DNA of 64,000 nt from Bacillota bacterium. Its GTDB lineage: Bacteria > Bacillota > Clostridia > Lachnospirales > Lachnospiraceae. The notes beneath the pieces are model-generated. The model was not told the origin of the DNA. It ran no database searches and saw nothing but the letters and a program-made list of their open reading frames with translations. Position 1 is the first letter of the stretch; every line of letters begins with the position of its first letter. Shown here in pieces: positions 8,342-17,662 of the stretch. A program made the position numbers and the translations under genes. The stretch lies in contig JAEYGZ010000036.1 of NCBI GenBank assembly GCA_023409535.1, forward strand, positions 248,001 through 312,000, written 5' to 3'.

Positions 8342-8806
8342 ATGGAACAGGCAGAGATAATTCAAGCCGTGATGGAGAGATTAGGCAGAGGCTTGCTACG
8401 GATTGATCTGGCAAAGGCTAAGAAGCTGATATCCAGCATCGAAGAAGAGGCTGTAAGAAGAGGAATGAAGGTAGTCATTTCGATATGCAATCCGGAAGGA
8501 AATCCGGTGGCGGTTCATTCCATGGATGGAGCTTACCTGGCAAGCTTTGATATTGCCATGAAGAAGGCATATACCAGTGTTGCCTTAAAAATGTCCACCA
8601 AAGAGCTTGGCGAGCTGGCAAAACCGGGCGGCGCTCTTTATGGAATCGATAAGGCGGATCAAGGCAGAATTATTATATTCGGCGGAGGAGTACCATTAAC
8701 CCATAACGGATTGGTTATAGGCGGGCTTGGAGTCAGCGGCGGTACCCTGGAGCAGGATACCTTGCTTGCAGAGTATGGGCTGGAAATACTGCCGGAGATA
8801 CAATAG
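8342..8806 (+). CDS. GlcG/HbpS/PduO-C-like protein
   Basis: The product has 154 residues of the Pfam Haem_degrading (GlcG/PduO C-terminal) fold. VVISICNPEGNPVAVHSMDGA, then AYTSVALKMSTKEL and GGVPLTHNGLVIGGLGVSGG are the family phrases. In PduO this domain follows the adenosyltransferase domain, and stand-alone versions are common in BMC loci, where they may bind haem, cobalamin or a small metabolite. No adenosyltransferase domain is present, which fits a B12-independent compartment. The exact role is unknown. Confidence 0.88.
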   Translation: MEQAEIIQAVMERLGRGLLRIDLAKAKKLISSIEEEAVRRGMKVVISICNPEGNPVAVHSMDGAYLASFDIAMKKAYTSVALKMSTKELGELAKPGGALYGIDKADQGRIIIFGGGVPLTHNGLVIGGLGVSGGTLEQDTLLAEYGLEILPEIQ

Positions 8807-8873
8807 GCATTATAGTATGGTTGAGATATATCGGTAAAGAGAAACCTGTATTAAACTAATGTGAGGAATATTG

Positions 8874-9842
8874 ATGAATTCATTCATATTAAATCAATTG
8901 GAGAAGATTACTCCGGAAGAACAGGATATCCTTGATGGAAAGACAGAAATTAATAAAGGATTATATACGGATTCCTCAGCGCTTATTATTGACCGCAGGA
9001 AGCTGTTGGAGAACGGGAAGCTGATACAAATCAGAAAGCATACCCGTTTTGTGCATTTTCCAAAGCATACCCATAACTTTGTAGAAGTCATTTATATGTG
9101 CAAGGGCCGGACAAACCACATCATCAATGGAGAAGAACTGTCTTTGCAGGAAGGAGAGCTCCTGTTTCTGAATCAAAATGCAACACAGGAGATCATGCCG
9201 GCAGGAGAAGAGGATATTGCGGTGAACTTCATTATTCTCCCTGAATTCTTTGATCAGGCCCTGCTTTTGATTGGCAGGGAAGAGAATCTAATTCGGGATT
9301 TTCTGATGGGGTGTCTGAAAGGAGAAGAAGAGCAGGTCAGCTATTTACATTTTAAGGTGAGGGACATACTGCCAATTCAAAATCTGATCGAAAACCTGAT
9401 ATGGACCATAATGAACAGTCAGCAGAATAAACGTATGATTAATCAGAATACCATGGGATTACTTTTGCTGCATCTGATGAATCATACGGATAAGGTTACC
9501 GTTGGTAAAAACCGCAGCGAGCAGGAAGTGGTGCTGTCCGTGCTTCGCTTTGTACAAGAGCATTACAGGGACGGGAAGCTTTCCGATCTTGCTGCAGAAT
9601 TGCATTATGATTTGTATAGTCTCAGCCGTATGATAAAAAAACGGATGAATAAAAATTATATTGATCTGGTCCAGGATAAAAGGCTGGCACAGGCAGCTTA
9701 TCTTCTTGCAAATTCGAAGCTATCCGTAGCAGAGATCGGATTGGCTGTCGGATATGATAATCTAAGCTACTTTCATAAAATATTTAAGAAGAAATATGGT
9801 GTTTCACCTAAAAAGTACAGAGATGCTAATGTGAATTATTGA
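8874..9842 (+). CDS. AraC-family regulator with cupin sensor domain
   Basis: The product has 322 residues from ATG 8874; TTG 8871 is an alternative. The N-terminal cupin is visible around FPKHTHNFVEVIYMCKG and LQEGELLFLNQNA. The C-terminal double helix-turn-helix (about 220-320) includes LSVAEIGLAVGYDNLSYFHKIFKKKYGVSPKKYR. It lies between the compartment genes and rhaBA. Cupin-AraC proteins next to rhamnose genes (RhaS/RhaR type) usually activate on L-rhamnose, so it may coordinate rhamnose isomerisation with compartment synthesis. Confidence 0.9.
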   Translation: MNSFILNQLEKITPEEQDILDGKTEINKGLYTDSSALIIDRRKLLENGKLIQIRKHTRFVHFPKHTHNFVEVIYMCKGRTNHIINGEELSLQEGELLFLNQNATQEIMPAGEEDIAVNFIILPEFFDQALLLIGREENLIRDFLMGCLKGEEEQVSYLHFKVRDILPIQNLIENLIWTIMNSQQNKRMINQNTMGLLLLHLMNHTDKVTVGKNRSEQEVVLSVLRFVQEHYRDGKLSDLAAELHYDLYSLSRMIKKRMNKNYIDLVQDKRLAQAAYLLANSKLSVAEIGLAVGYDNLSYFHKIFKKKYGVSPKKYRDANVNY

Positions 9843-9986
9843 GAAGGATAATTCACAATTGAAAGTTTGTGCTGGGGTAATCCTACCGTGGAGCTTGCAC
9901 ACTGCTCAAATTTATTTAATGATGCAGGCATGTAAATTAGTATAATAGAGGATGGAACTATATTTTAAATTCATAGATCAGATTGC

Positions 9987-10030
9987 AAAAAAGGACGTTT
10001 ATTCAATCAAAAAGCGTCCTTATTTTTTAT
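9987..10030 (+). terminator. Rho-independent terminator upstream of rhaB
   Basis: AAGGACG (9991-9997) pairs with CGTCCTT (10015-10021); an adjacent TTT/AAA pair extends the stem across a one-base bulge, and ATTTTTTAT follows. It ends the BMC/AraC transcript. A TATAAT at 9941-9946 lies upstream of it, so it could also act as a leader attenuator. Confidence 0.75.
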
Positions 10031-10044
10031 GTGTTTTTATTATA

Positions 10045-10053
10045 TGATATAAC
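10045..10053 (+). promoter_or_regulatory. Possible extended -10 promoter for rhaBA
   Basis: TGATATAAC (10045-10053) fits an extended -10 (TGnTATAAT-like) 58 bases before the rhaB start and after the terminator. No good -35 is seen, consistent with dependence on an activator such as the adjacent AraC protein. Confidence 0.35.
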
Positions 10054-10110
10054 CATCATGGGATACGAATTATTTTAGAATAATGATAGGTATGAGGAGC
10101 GGTAAGAATT

Positions 10111-11514
10111 ATGAAAAGGTACTATTTGGCGGTTGATATCGGAGCATCCAGCGGAAGGCATATCTTGGGCTGTCTCGAAAACGGCAGGATAACGCTGGAG
10201 GAGATTTACCGGTTTGAGAACGGAATGGTTAAGAAGGACGGCTCTTTATGCTGGGAGCTGGATCAGCTGTTTACGGAAATTAAAAATGGTTTGAAAAAAT
10301 GTAAAGAAGCCGGGAAAATACCATTTAGCATGGGAATTGATACCTGGGGCGTTGATTATGTTTTACTGGACGCCAAGGATCAGGTGATCGGTAAAACCTA
10401 TGGCTACAGGGACAAAAGAACCCAGGGAATGGATGAAAAGGTATACCAGGTAATATCGGAAGAAGCGCTTTATCTGAGAACCGGAATCCAGAAGCAGATT
10501 TTTAATACGATTTACCAACTGATGGCAGTTAAGACAAAATATCCGGAGGATATGGAGCGGGCAGAGCATCTGTTGATGATACCGGACTATTTTCACTTTC
10601 TTCTTACCGGTAAAAAATATAACGAATATACCAATGCTACGACTACCCAGCTGGTAAGCCCTGTTACAAAGGATTGGGACTACGAATTGATGGATCAGCT
10701 CGGCTATAAGAAAGAGATATTCGGTAAGATATTGACACCGAAGAATTCTGTCGGCAGCTTTAAAGCGGATATTGCCGCTGAGGTTGGGTTCGACTGTGAG
10801 GTTGTTCTTCCGGCAACGCACGATACCGGTTCCGCAGTACTTTCAGTTCCCGCGGCGGACGACGACTACCTGTATATCAGCTCCGGTACCTGGTCCTTGA
10901 TGGGGATTGAGAAAGCCGTAGCGGAAAGCAGCCTTGTCAGTAAAGGTGCTAATTTCACCAATGAGGGCGGAGTGGATTACCGCTTCCGTTATCTGAAAAA
11001 CATCATGGGACTTTGGATGATCCAATCCGTAAGGCATGAGCTTGAAGATGCGTATTCCTTTGCCGAGCTGTGCGAGCTTGCAGCGCAAGCCGGTAATTTT
11101 ACATCCAGAGTGGACGTCAATGAGGAAGCTTTTCTTTCCCCTGATAATATGACAGAAGCAATTAAGGAATACTGCAGAACCACAAACCAGACGGTACCGG
11201 ATACGGTTGGTGAGCTTGCGGCTTGTATTTATCAGAGTCTTGCAGACAGCTATGCCGATACGGTAAAGGAAATCGAACAAATAACGGGGAAAACCTATCA
11301 CAGGATTCATATTATAGGCGGCGGTTCCAATGCAGGGTACTTAAATGAGCTTACGGCAAAGGCGACAAACAGGGATGTATATGCCGGACCGACGGAAGCA
11401 ACTGCTCTCGGTAATATACTGGCACAGATGCTGAAGACAGGGGAGTATACGTCTATCCCTGACGCAAGACAGGCAGTGTTCCAATCTTTCCCCATACTGC
11501 ATTATCAGCATTGA
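10111..11514 (+). CDS. rhaB: L-rhamnulokinase
   Basis: This is a 467-residue FGGY-family sugar kinase. The N-terminal phosphate-binding loop is YYLAVDIGASSGRH, the substrate-site segment is GIDTWGVDYVLLD, and later blocks include ATHDTGSAV and HIIGGGSNAGYLNELTA. The ASSGRH variant of the first motif is characteristic of RhaB. It phosphorylates L-rhamnulose at O1, feeding an aldolase that yields lactaldehyde and dihydroxyacetone phosphate. rhaA follows 51 bases later in the same direction. Confidence 0.93.
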   Translation: MKRYYLAVDIGASSGRHILGCLENGRITLEEIYRFENGMVKKDGSLCWELDQLFTEIKNGLKKCKEAGKIPFSMGIDTWGVDYVLLDAKDQVIGKTYGYRDKRTQGMDEKVYQVISEEALYLRTGIQKQIFNTIYQLMAVKTKYPEDMERAEHLLMIPDYFHFLLTGKKYNEYTNATTTQLVSPVTKDWDYELMDQLGYKKEIFGKILTPKNSVGSFKADIAAEVGFDCEVVLPATHDTGSAVLSVPAADDDYLYISSGTWSLMGIEKAVAESSLVSKGANFTNEGGVDYRFRYLKNIMGLWMIQSVRHELEDAYSFAELCELAAQAGNFTSRVDVNEEAFLSPDNMTEAIKEYCRTTNQTVPDTVGELAACIYQSLADSYADTVKEIEQITGKTYHRIHIIGGGSNAGYLNELTAKATNRDVYAGPTEATALGNILAQMLKTGEYTSIPDARQAVFQSFPILHYQH

Positions 11515-11565
11515 TTTATTGCAACGCTTAAACTAATTTCAGCAAATATAAAAAGGAGAACGATC

Positions 11566-12819
11566 ATGACAACAAAACAAAGATATGAATCAGCAAGAGA
11601 GATATACCGGAATATTGGAGTAGACACAGATTCCGTATTAGACAAGCTAAAGGGAGTATCCATCTCCATGCATTGCTGGCAGGGGGATGATGTTGGCGGC
11701 TTTGAGGGTGTGGGAGCATTAAGCGGCGGTATCCAGGCAACAGGAAATTATCCGGGCAAAGCAAGAACTCCCGAGGAATTAATGGCAGATATGGATGAAG
11801 TATTCCGGTTAGTTCCTGGCAAACACCGCATTAATCTTCATGCAAGCTATGCAATATTTGAACAGGGAGAAGCGGCAGACCGTGATAAATTAGAGCCGAA
11901 GCATTTTGCAAAATGGGTGGAGTATGCAAAAGAAAGAGGGCTTGGTATCGATTTTAATCCCACTTATTTTTCCCATCCAAAGGCCGACGGCTTAACCTTA
12001 TCCCATCCGGATGAGGAAATCAGGACCTTCTGGATTAATCATGGGAAAGCATGCTTAAGGATTTCCGAGTATTTCGCAAAAGAGCTTGGAACCCCCTGTC
12101 TCATGAATATCTGGATTCCGGACGGTTTTAAGGATATTCCTGCCGACCGCCTGAGCCCGAGAGCAAGACTGAAGGACTCACTGGATCAAATATTATCCAT
12201 TGGTTATGATAAGGATTTGGTTCATGTAGCGGTGGAGTCAAAGGTCTTTGGAATCGGATTGGAAGCCTGCACCGTCGGATCTCACGAATTTTATATGAAC
12301 TATGCGGCGAAGAATGATATTCTGTGCTTACTGGACAATGGACATTATCATCCTACGGAAATGGTATCTGATAAAATTCCTTCCATGTTACTATTCTCAG
12401 ACAAGCTTGCACTTCATGTAACTAGAGGCGTCAGATGGGATAGTGATCATGTAGTTATCTATGATGATGAGTTAAAAGAAATTGCGAAAGAGATTGTCCG
12501 CTGCAACGCCTTGGATCGTGTCTTAATTGGCCTCGATTTCTTTGATGCCAGCATCAATCGTATCTCCGCCTGGGTGGTAGGGATGAGAAATATGCAGAAA
12601 GCGCTGCTTTACGCTATGCTTACTCCTCATAAGAAGCTTGCGTCCTTGCAAAATGATAGAAATTATACCGAATTAATGATGCAGCAGGAAGAATTGAAGC
12701 TGTATCCGTTTGGCGATGTATGGAATTATTTCTGTGAAATCAATCATGTTCCGCAAAAAGAGGATTGGTTTGCAATTGTAAAAGAATATGAGAAAAATGT
12801 ATTAGCAAAGAGACTATGA
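11566..12819 (+). CDS. rhaA: L-rhamnose isomerase
   Basis: The product has 417 residues, typical of the RhaA TIM-barrel metalloenzyme converting L-rhamnose to L-rhamnulose. GVSISMHCWQGDDVGGFE near the N-terminus is the family signature, with metal-binding acidic and His residues in GIDFNPTYFSHP and in CLLDNGHYHPTEMV. Its ribosome site is AAGGAG. A strong terminator follows directly. No rhamnulose-phosphate aldolase is in the window. Confidence 0.95.
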   Translation: MTTKQRYESAREIYRNIGVDTDSVLDKLKGVSISMHCWQGDDVGGFEGVGALSGGIQATGNYPGKARTPEELMADMDEVFRLVPGKHRINLHASYAIFEQGEAADRDKLEPKHFAKWVEYAKERGLGIDFNPTYFSHPKADGLTLSHPDEEIRTFWINHGKACLRISEYFAKELGTPCLMNIWIPDGFKDIPADRLSPRARLKDSLDQILSIGYDKDLVHVAVESKVFGIGLEACTVGSHEFYMNYAAKNDILCLLDNGHYHPTEMVSDKIPSMLLFSDKLALHVTRGVRWDSDHVVIYDDELKEIAKEIVRCNALDRVLIGLDFFDASINRISAWVVGMRNMQKALLYAMLTPHKKLASLQNDRNYTELMMQQEELKLYPFGDVWNYFCEINHVPQKEDWFAIVKEYEKNVLAKRL

Positions 12820-12835
12820 TCTTTCCACAACAGAA

Positions 12836-12880
12836 GAGACAGCCTGAATGGGTATCACCATTCAGGCTGTCTCTTACTTT
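12836..12880 (+). terminator. Strong intrinsic terminator after rhaA
   Basis: GAGACAGCCTGAATGG (12836-12851) pairs perfectly over 16 bp with CCATTCAGGCTGTCTC (12858-12873) around a 6-base loop, followed by TTACTTTGTT. It may also serve the convergent RDD gene. Confidence 0.88.
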
Positions 12881-12927
12881 GTTATTGATAGGATAAATGA
12901 TTATATCCGGTTTGATTAGCTCGTTGA

Positions 12928-13494
12928 TTATCTGCTGTCTGGCTTATATATTACTATAACAGTCTTACTTAAGAGATCATGCAACAGATATTTTTTCTTA
13001 CTGATCATATATAGGATTAACGATATTAACACAGTGGCATAATAAAATACCTGAACATACGGAACGATATAGGAACCGGTAGATATCTGTATCAGGGAAA
13101 TAATATAAAGGCTGGCGCTTGTAATATAACCCTGAAGCAGTAATACACCAACAAAATCACGAAGTAACAGATCACGGAACACCGGTGAGGAATCATCGGT
13201 TTTAATTAGCCTGATTTTCATGAGCTTCCTGCCCGGAGTCTGACCGGCCTGCAGCTGACCCCAAGTCTTCACCGGAAGAACGCAGTAATATAAAATATAT
13301 ATGGTAATAGCTAAGATACAGGCGATCCAGGCATTTCCCGCCGAAAGACCATCCAGGCGGTTTATCAGAACGAAGTCTTTCGCCTGGACGGATTGCAGAA
13401 TTATGACCGGAATGGCTGCTGCCAGTGAAGACAGATACCAGTCAATGATAAATGCAACAAATCGGTTGAGTATGGATGCGGTTTTATTTTCCAT
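12928..13494 (-). CDS. RDD-family membrane protein
   Basis: The product has 188 residues. The start NRFVAFIIDWYL carries the Arg and Asp of the RDD motif in the first membrane helix, and QTPGRKLMKIRLI is the second conserved segment. Four hydrophobic stretches are visible (about 10-32, 50-72, 105-125, 142-162). The function of most RDD proteins is unknown; some are implicated in ion or compatible-solute transport. It starts 28 bases after the stop of the PRD activator on the same strand, so it is probably co-transcribed with it. Confidence 0.85.
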   Translation of the reverse strand: MENKTASILNRFVAFIIDWYLSSLAAAIPVIILQSVQAKDFVLINRLDGLSAGNAWIACILAITIYILYYCVLPVKTWGQLQAGQTPGRKLMKIRLIKTDDSSPVFRDLLLRDFVGVLLLQGYITSASLYIISLIQISTGSYIVPYVQVFYYATVLISLILYMISKKKYLLHDLLSKTVIVIYKPDSR

Positions 13495-13522
13495 AAATAT
13501 CTCCTTATCATATACGGAAGAC

Positions 13523-15442
13523 TTATGCGGAAGAAATTAAAAATTTGATAAAGTCTTCATAAGATTTTGTGTTGAGCAGTGTCTGAAAATTCTTTTTATT
13601 AAGCAGGGTTTCTGTAACAAGATCAAAAATGTCACGAAAAAGAATACGATCTTCCTCATGTATTGCAAGCATGAATACGACATGTACTTTATTTCCGTTC
13701 CAATTGATCGGGCTGGGATGGATGGATACTGCAATTGCTGTAGATATGGCGCAGGGGTCGATCGGATGAGGAAGCGCTATATTGGTATATACGCTGGAGC
13801 TCAGCCGCTCACGTTCATACAGCTTTTCACGGAAGGCGGAATCGACAAAACCTTCCTTCTCCAAAGCTGCGGAGAGGTATTCAATTGCATTCGTCCGGTC
13901 TGAAAAATGCTTCGGATAATAGAAGAAAAGCTCTTTTTTGAATATGAATTTCAGCTTATTCTCCAGTACGGTTCTGACCCGTTCCTTTTTTATTCCCTCG
14001 ATTACATCAATGATATTACTGATATCCTTATTGTTGAAATAATCGGAAATCGGTATCACCGGAACCGGAAGATGCTGATTGAGAGAAATGGTTGTTATCA
14101 CACAGTCATAATCATAAAAATTCTTAAGCTCATCCTGTGAGGTTACGATACCGGACAGGATAATGCTGTCTTCAAATACAGTGTGAAGCTTTTTTACCAT
14201 TCTAAGCTGGGTCGAATAGTAATTCGGGCAGACAATCATAACCTTCACCTTGTTTCTCAATGCTTTCTGTTCCTCAATCAAAACGCCGATATGCAGAGAA
14301 ATATAAGCAATTTCATCCTCGGATAGCGGCTGCCCTGTTTCTTTGGTAATGATATTTGCGATGAACACGGACACATCATAGATATAGGGGTAGGTGTTTT
14401 TAATCGGGACCAGCTGAGGGTTACGGACATCAATACTATTTTCCAGGCGGATCATCATGTTATAAAGATGCAGTGAAAATCGGATGATGAAATCCTGATT
14501 GTTAAGATTAATATAAAATACATTGCGGACCCGGTTCTGAATTAGCTCCATCATAGCGCTGATCCGGGTACCAACCATCTCATTCACTTTTTCAATATCG
14601 AGCTGATCGATGTTATCATGGACAATTCTTGTCATCAGCAGCAACGCAAGATTATAAAAATCATTGTCTGAAAAATGTACTGTGAAAAATTTCTCGAGGC
14701 TGTCGCAAATCTCCCGAAGCAGATTTACAACAGGCTCGGCAATGGTTATATTATTTGCCGAGTCTGGAAAATCACCGGAGGAGGGATAGTTCAGGAAACG
14801 TACCATTGTAATTCCCATATGCAGGATAAAATTTGTTAAAGAGAAATCATCAATAAAGTAGTGATTTGATAATAATATATCGGTAACGACATGCTTTACT
14901 ATATTTAAATCAATTTCAGGAAGATAGGACTGAATCAGCTCCAGATTACTGAAGTTATCCTTGGTTTCATTGTAAATCAGATGGGATATCATCCTTTTCT
15001 TGTTCTTTTCTAATCCGTCGATATAGGCATAGTTATTCTTTGTCTTGAATACCAGATCAAAATTCATTAATTCCGATTTGATTTTGACAATCTCATTGTT
15101 GAGTGTTGAAGGAGAAATGTACAATTCGTCCGCAAGCTCGTCCAGATTCTTCGTCTGATTCTGTAATAATAATACCTTCAGAATATATGCCTGCCTGCTG
15201 TAAGCGGATTGAGGAATCTGACCGGCAGCAGCATTCAGGACAGGGGCCAGACGATCCTTATTCGCTACGATAAAACCGTCCCTTGATGAGGAAATGAGAT
15301 CAGGATAGCTTGAATTAATATTAGAAATATATGTTTTTACACTTCTGACAGAAAAGCCGAGGTTACCGGCGATTTGTGCGGCAGTGCTCCAATCGTTTCG
15401 ATTTTTTAAAAAATCCAGTATCTGTATTTCTTTGCTCTGCAT
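13523..15442 (-). CDS. LicR/MtlR-type PRD transcriptional activator with EIIB and EIIA domains
   Basis: The product has 639 residues. An N-terminal winged helix (MQSKEIQILDFLKNR, then GFSVRSVKTYISNIN) and a second HTH are followed by two PRDs with regulatory His residues (NFILHMGITMV, IRFSLHLYNM, YISLHIGVLIEE), an EIIB-like domain with a Cys (VKVMIVCPNYYS) and a C-terminal EIIA domain with the His in NIALPHP. These proteins are DNA-binding activators whose activity is set by PTS phosphorylation, rather than RNA antiterminators. It is divergent from the IIA/IIB/IIC/GH1 operon, which it presumably controls. Confidence 0.92.
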   Translation of the reverse strand: MQSKEIQILDFLKNRNDWSTAAQIAGNLGFSVRSVKTYISNINSSYPDLISSSRDGFIVANKDRLAPVLNAAAGQIPQSAYSRQAYILKVLLLQNQTKNLDELADELYISPSTLNNEIVKIKSELMNFDLVFKTKNNYAYIDGLEKNKKRMISHLIYNETKDNFSNLELIQSYLPEIDLNIVKHVVTDILLSNHYFIDDFSLTNFILHMGITMVRFLNYPSSGDFPDSANNITIAEPVVNLLREICDSLEKFFTVHFSDNDFYNLALLLMTRIVHDNIDQLDIEKVNEMVGTRISAMMELIQNRVRNVFYINLNNQDFIIRFSLHLYNMMIRLENSIDVRNPQLVPIKNTYPYIYDVSVFIANIITKETGQPLSEDEIAYISLHIGVLIEEQKALRNKVKVMIVCPNYYSTQLRMVKKLHTVFEDSIILSGIVTSQDELKNFYDYDCVITTISLNQHLPVPVIPISDYFNNKDISNIIDVIEGIKKERVRTVLENKLKFIFKKELFFYYPKHFSDRTNAIEYLSAALEKEGFVDSAFREKLYERERLSSSVYTNIALPHPIDPCAISTAIAVSIHPSPINWNGNKVHVVFMLAIHEEDRILFRDIFDLVTETLLNKKNFQTLLNTKSYEDFIKFLISSA

Positions 15443-15525
15443 GGTATGATTACTCCTTTCCTATAAACAGATACGCACCATTTATCAATAGTATAAGTTA
15501 ATTACTGTCGAATTAATACCGAAAC

Positions 15526-15548
15526 AATTGCACCGCATAAGTGCAATT
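15526..15548. promoter_or_regulatory. Inverted repeat in the PTS divergent promoter region
   Basis: AATTGCAC (15526-15533) and GTGCAATT (15541-15548) form an 8-bp inverted repeat around CGCATAA. It lies about 95 bases upstream of the IIA start and 84 bases from the PRD activator start, a suitable place for that activator's binding site. Function inferred from position only. Confidence 0.45.
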
Positions 15549-15642
15549 TTAAAAATAGAAAAAATGGCGAATATCCCGGATAATGAGGCTACAAGCTAAC
15601 TATGAACCAATTCCATAGGGCATGATAAAGGAGCGAAATGAA

Positions 15643-15954
15643 ATGAATGTACTGGAAAAGAGTATGGAAATTATAGCGAGCGGAGGTGAAGGGAAAAGCC
15701 TTGCCCTAATGGCTATTCAACAAGTACGCGCAGGAAATTATGAATCGGCGGAAGCCGGTCTGCAGCAGGCGAAAGAGGCTATCGTAAAGGCACATCAGCT
15801 ACATAGTGAATTACTATTTTATGAGGCTGAGAATCAGGATCTTCAGATAACAATGTTAACTGTCCATGCAGCAGACCATCTGACAGCAGCAGATATCATT
15901 AACGAACTGGCAACGGAAATAATTTATTTATATAAGGAGATGCGAAATGTATAA
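15643..15954 (+). CDS. PTS lactose/cellobiose-family IIA component
   Basis: The product has 103 residues from ATG 15643, with AAAGGAG at 15627-15633; an ATG at 15622 is also in frame but lacks a ribosome site. This is the all-helical trimeric IIA family. The phospho-accepting His is expected in the third helix (EIIA-Lac type), where DLQITMLTVHAADHLTAADI is seen. It passes phosphate from HPr to the IIB protein encoded next, whose start overlaps it by 8 bases. Confidence 0.92.
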   Translation: MNVLEKSMEIIASGGEGKSLALMAIQQVRAGNYESAEAGLQQAKEAIVKAHQLHSELLFYEAENQDLQITMLTVHAADHLTAADIINELATEIIYLYKEMRNV

Positions 15955-16261
15955 AATTATGTTGGTTTGTGAAAATGGGGCGAGTACCGGTATCGTAGTG
16001 AAAAAAATGAGAGAGGCGGCAGCGAAGGGCGGCGTTGAGGCTGAAATAGCAGCATATCCCTATACCCAGATGGAGAATTTCGTCGATGAGGCGGATGTCA
16101 TTTTGCTGGGACCGCAACTGGCTTTTAAGCGGGAGGCGACCTTGAAGAATTTTCCGGAGCATGCGGATAAGATTGATGTAATCAAGGCAGTTGATTTTGG
16201 AATGCTGAGAGGAGAGAAAATCCTTGAGGATGCAATAGCAATTATTAATAAAAGAAAATAG
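15947..16261 (+). CDS. PTS lactose/cellobiose-family IIB component
   Basis: The product has 104 residues of EIIB-cellobiose type. The phosphorylated Cys is in the N-terminal loop of YKIMLVCENGASTG, followed by KKMREAA and VILLGPQLAFK. It transfers phosphate to the sugar as IIC imports it. It is coupled to IIA by an 8-base overlap, and IIC starts 21 bases downstream. Confidence 0.93.
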   Translation: MYKIMLVCENGASTGIVVKKMREAAAKGGVEAEIAAYPYTQMENFVDEADVILLGPQLAFKREATLKNFPEHADKIDVIKAVDFGMLRGEKILEDAIAIINKRK

Positions 16262-16282
16262 GGATAAAGGGAGGAAGACAGT

Positions 16283-17530
16283 ATGGAGAAATTTATGGAA
16301 AGGTTACAGAAAGGATTGATGCCGATCGCCAATAAGATCAGCAGCATCAAATTCTTAAGTGCGTTAGGTGCAACATTTCAGATCTTATTACCGATTATTT
16401 TAATTGGTTCCTTTGCTTGCCTGGGGGCATTTCTGGGTATTCCGGCATGGCAGGCTTTTATTGCCAAAACAGGTCTTGCCACCGCATTTATGACAATTCA
16501 GTCACTGACACTAAGCTTGATCGCTGTGTATGTTGCATTTGTATTACCCTACCAATATGCGTCGAAGCTTGGTTTAAAGCCGCTGTCACCGGCAATTACA
16601 AGTGTTATGAGCTTCCTGCTGGTAACACCCCATGAACTGTATACGAATATACCGACTCAATGGTTGGGATATTCCGGACTTTTTACAGTTATGCTGATCA
16701 GTGTTTTGACGGTAAGACTTAATAAGCTGTTAATCGATAAGAAGATATACTTCCGCATGCCCGACGGAGTACCTCCGATGGTGGAGGAGTCCTTTAAAGC
16801 ATTAATTCCTACCGTATTATGTGCGATTTTGGCAATTATCATTGAAACTGTATTTGCAAAGACGAGCTTTGGAAGCATCCATCAGGTAATCTATTCCTTT
16901 ATTCAGACTCCGTTACAGGGCTTTGGACTGTCTTTTCCGGCATACCTTGTTGTGCAGATTTTGACCACACTGTTCATGTTCTGCGGAATTCATGGCAATT
17001 CAATTTTCGGTGTTATATCACCGTTAACTCTGGCGGCTTCTATGGAAAATTTGGATGCTTTGAAGGCCGGCTTACCTGCTCCGAATATCATTATCGATTC
17101 CTTTTCCGTTCTTTGCCAGCCGGGCGGAATCGGGGGTACCTTCGGTTTAGCCATATTAATGACCTTTGCCGCGAAGTCAAAGAGAATGAGAACACTCGGC
17201 AAAATGTCCATCATTCCTGCGATATTTGGTATTAATGAACCGCTGTTATTCGGTATACCGATTTTGTTGAATCCGCTGTTATTCATTCCTTATGTATTAA
17301 ATCCGATTATTTGTACCACCATCAGCTATACGTCCATTGCACTTGGAATTACGCCCAGACTTTCCGGTGTGACGGTAAACTGGACGATGCCTACGATCAT
17401 CTCCGGATTTCTGGCCCAAGGTATTCCCACAGCGGTTTTACAAATTATATTAATTATCATCACGACATTAATCTGGATTCCGTTCTTCAAGATGGTAGAT
17501 AAACAGATTGTCAGGGAAGAAACAGAGTAA
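16283..17530 (+). CDS. PTS lactose/cellobiose-family IIC permease
   Basis: This is a 415-residue integral membrane protein with about ten hydrophobic segments. Family-typical blocks include PLSPAITSVMSFLLVTP, FCGIHGNSIFGV and FGINEPLLFGIPILLNP, the last holding the Glu of the conserved NEP substrate motif. It moves a beta-glucoside or oligo-beta-glucoside across the membrane with phosphorylation by IIB. The neighbouring GH1 enzyme points to a phosphorylated beta-glucoside. Confidence 0.93.
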   Translation: MEKFMERLQKGLMPIANKISSIKFLSALGATFQILLPIILIGSFACLGAFLGIPAWQAFIAKTGLATAFMTIQSLTLSLIAVYVAFVLPYQYASKLGLKPLSPAITSVMSFLLVTPHELYTNIPTQWLGYSGLFTVMLISVLTVRLNKLLIDKKIYFRMPDGVPPMVEESFKALIPTVLCAILAIIIETVFAKTSFGSIHQVIYSFIQTPLQGFGLSFPAYLVVQILTTLFMFCGIHGNSIFGVISPLTLAASMENLDALKAGLPAPNIIIDSFSVLCQPGGIGGTFGLAILMTFAAKSKRMRTLGKMSIIPAIFGINEPLLFGIPILLNPLLFIPYVLNPIICTTISYTSIALGITPRLSGVTVNWTMPTIISGFLAQGIPTAVLQIILIIITTLIWIPFFKMVDKQIVREETE

Positions 17531-17561
17531 TCGTGTAAGGGTATGTCATAAATAAATATGG

Positions 17562-17605
17562 GGGTCTGTTATAAAGCTGCCGGTTCTTGGCTTTATAACA
17601 GACCC
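17562..17605 (+). other. 15-bp perfect hairpin between PTS IIC and GH1 genes
   Basis: GGGTCTGTTATAAAG (17562-17576) pairs perfectly with CTTTATAACAGACCC (17591-17605) around a 14-base loop. No T-run follows, so readthrough into the GH1 gene is likely. It may be a processing or stability element, or a site for a regulator. Confidence 0.7.
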
Positions 17606-17662
17606 AAGTATATACGGAACGGTTGTTTACAATGATATCGGCAAAGAAGACAGGATGGTTGA

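Noticed and set aside
9941..9946. TATAAT before the terminator as the rhaBA promoter
   Set aside because: No matching -35, and a terminator lies between it and rhaB; a promoter after the terminator is the simpler choice, though an attenuated leader is not excluded.
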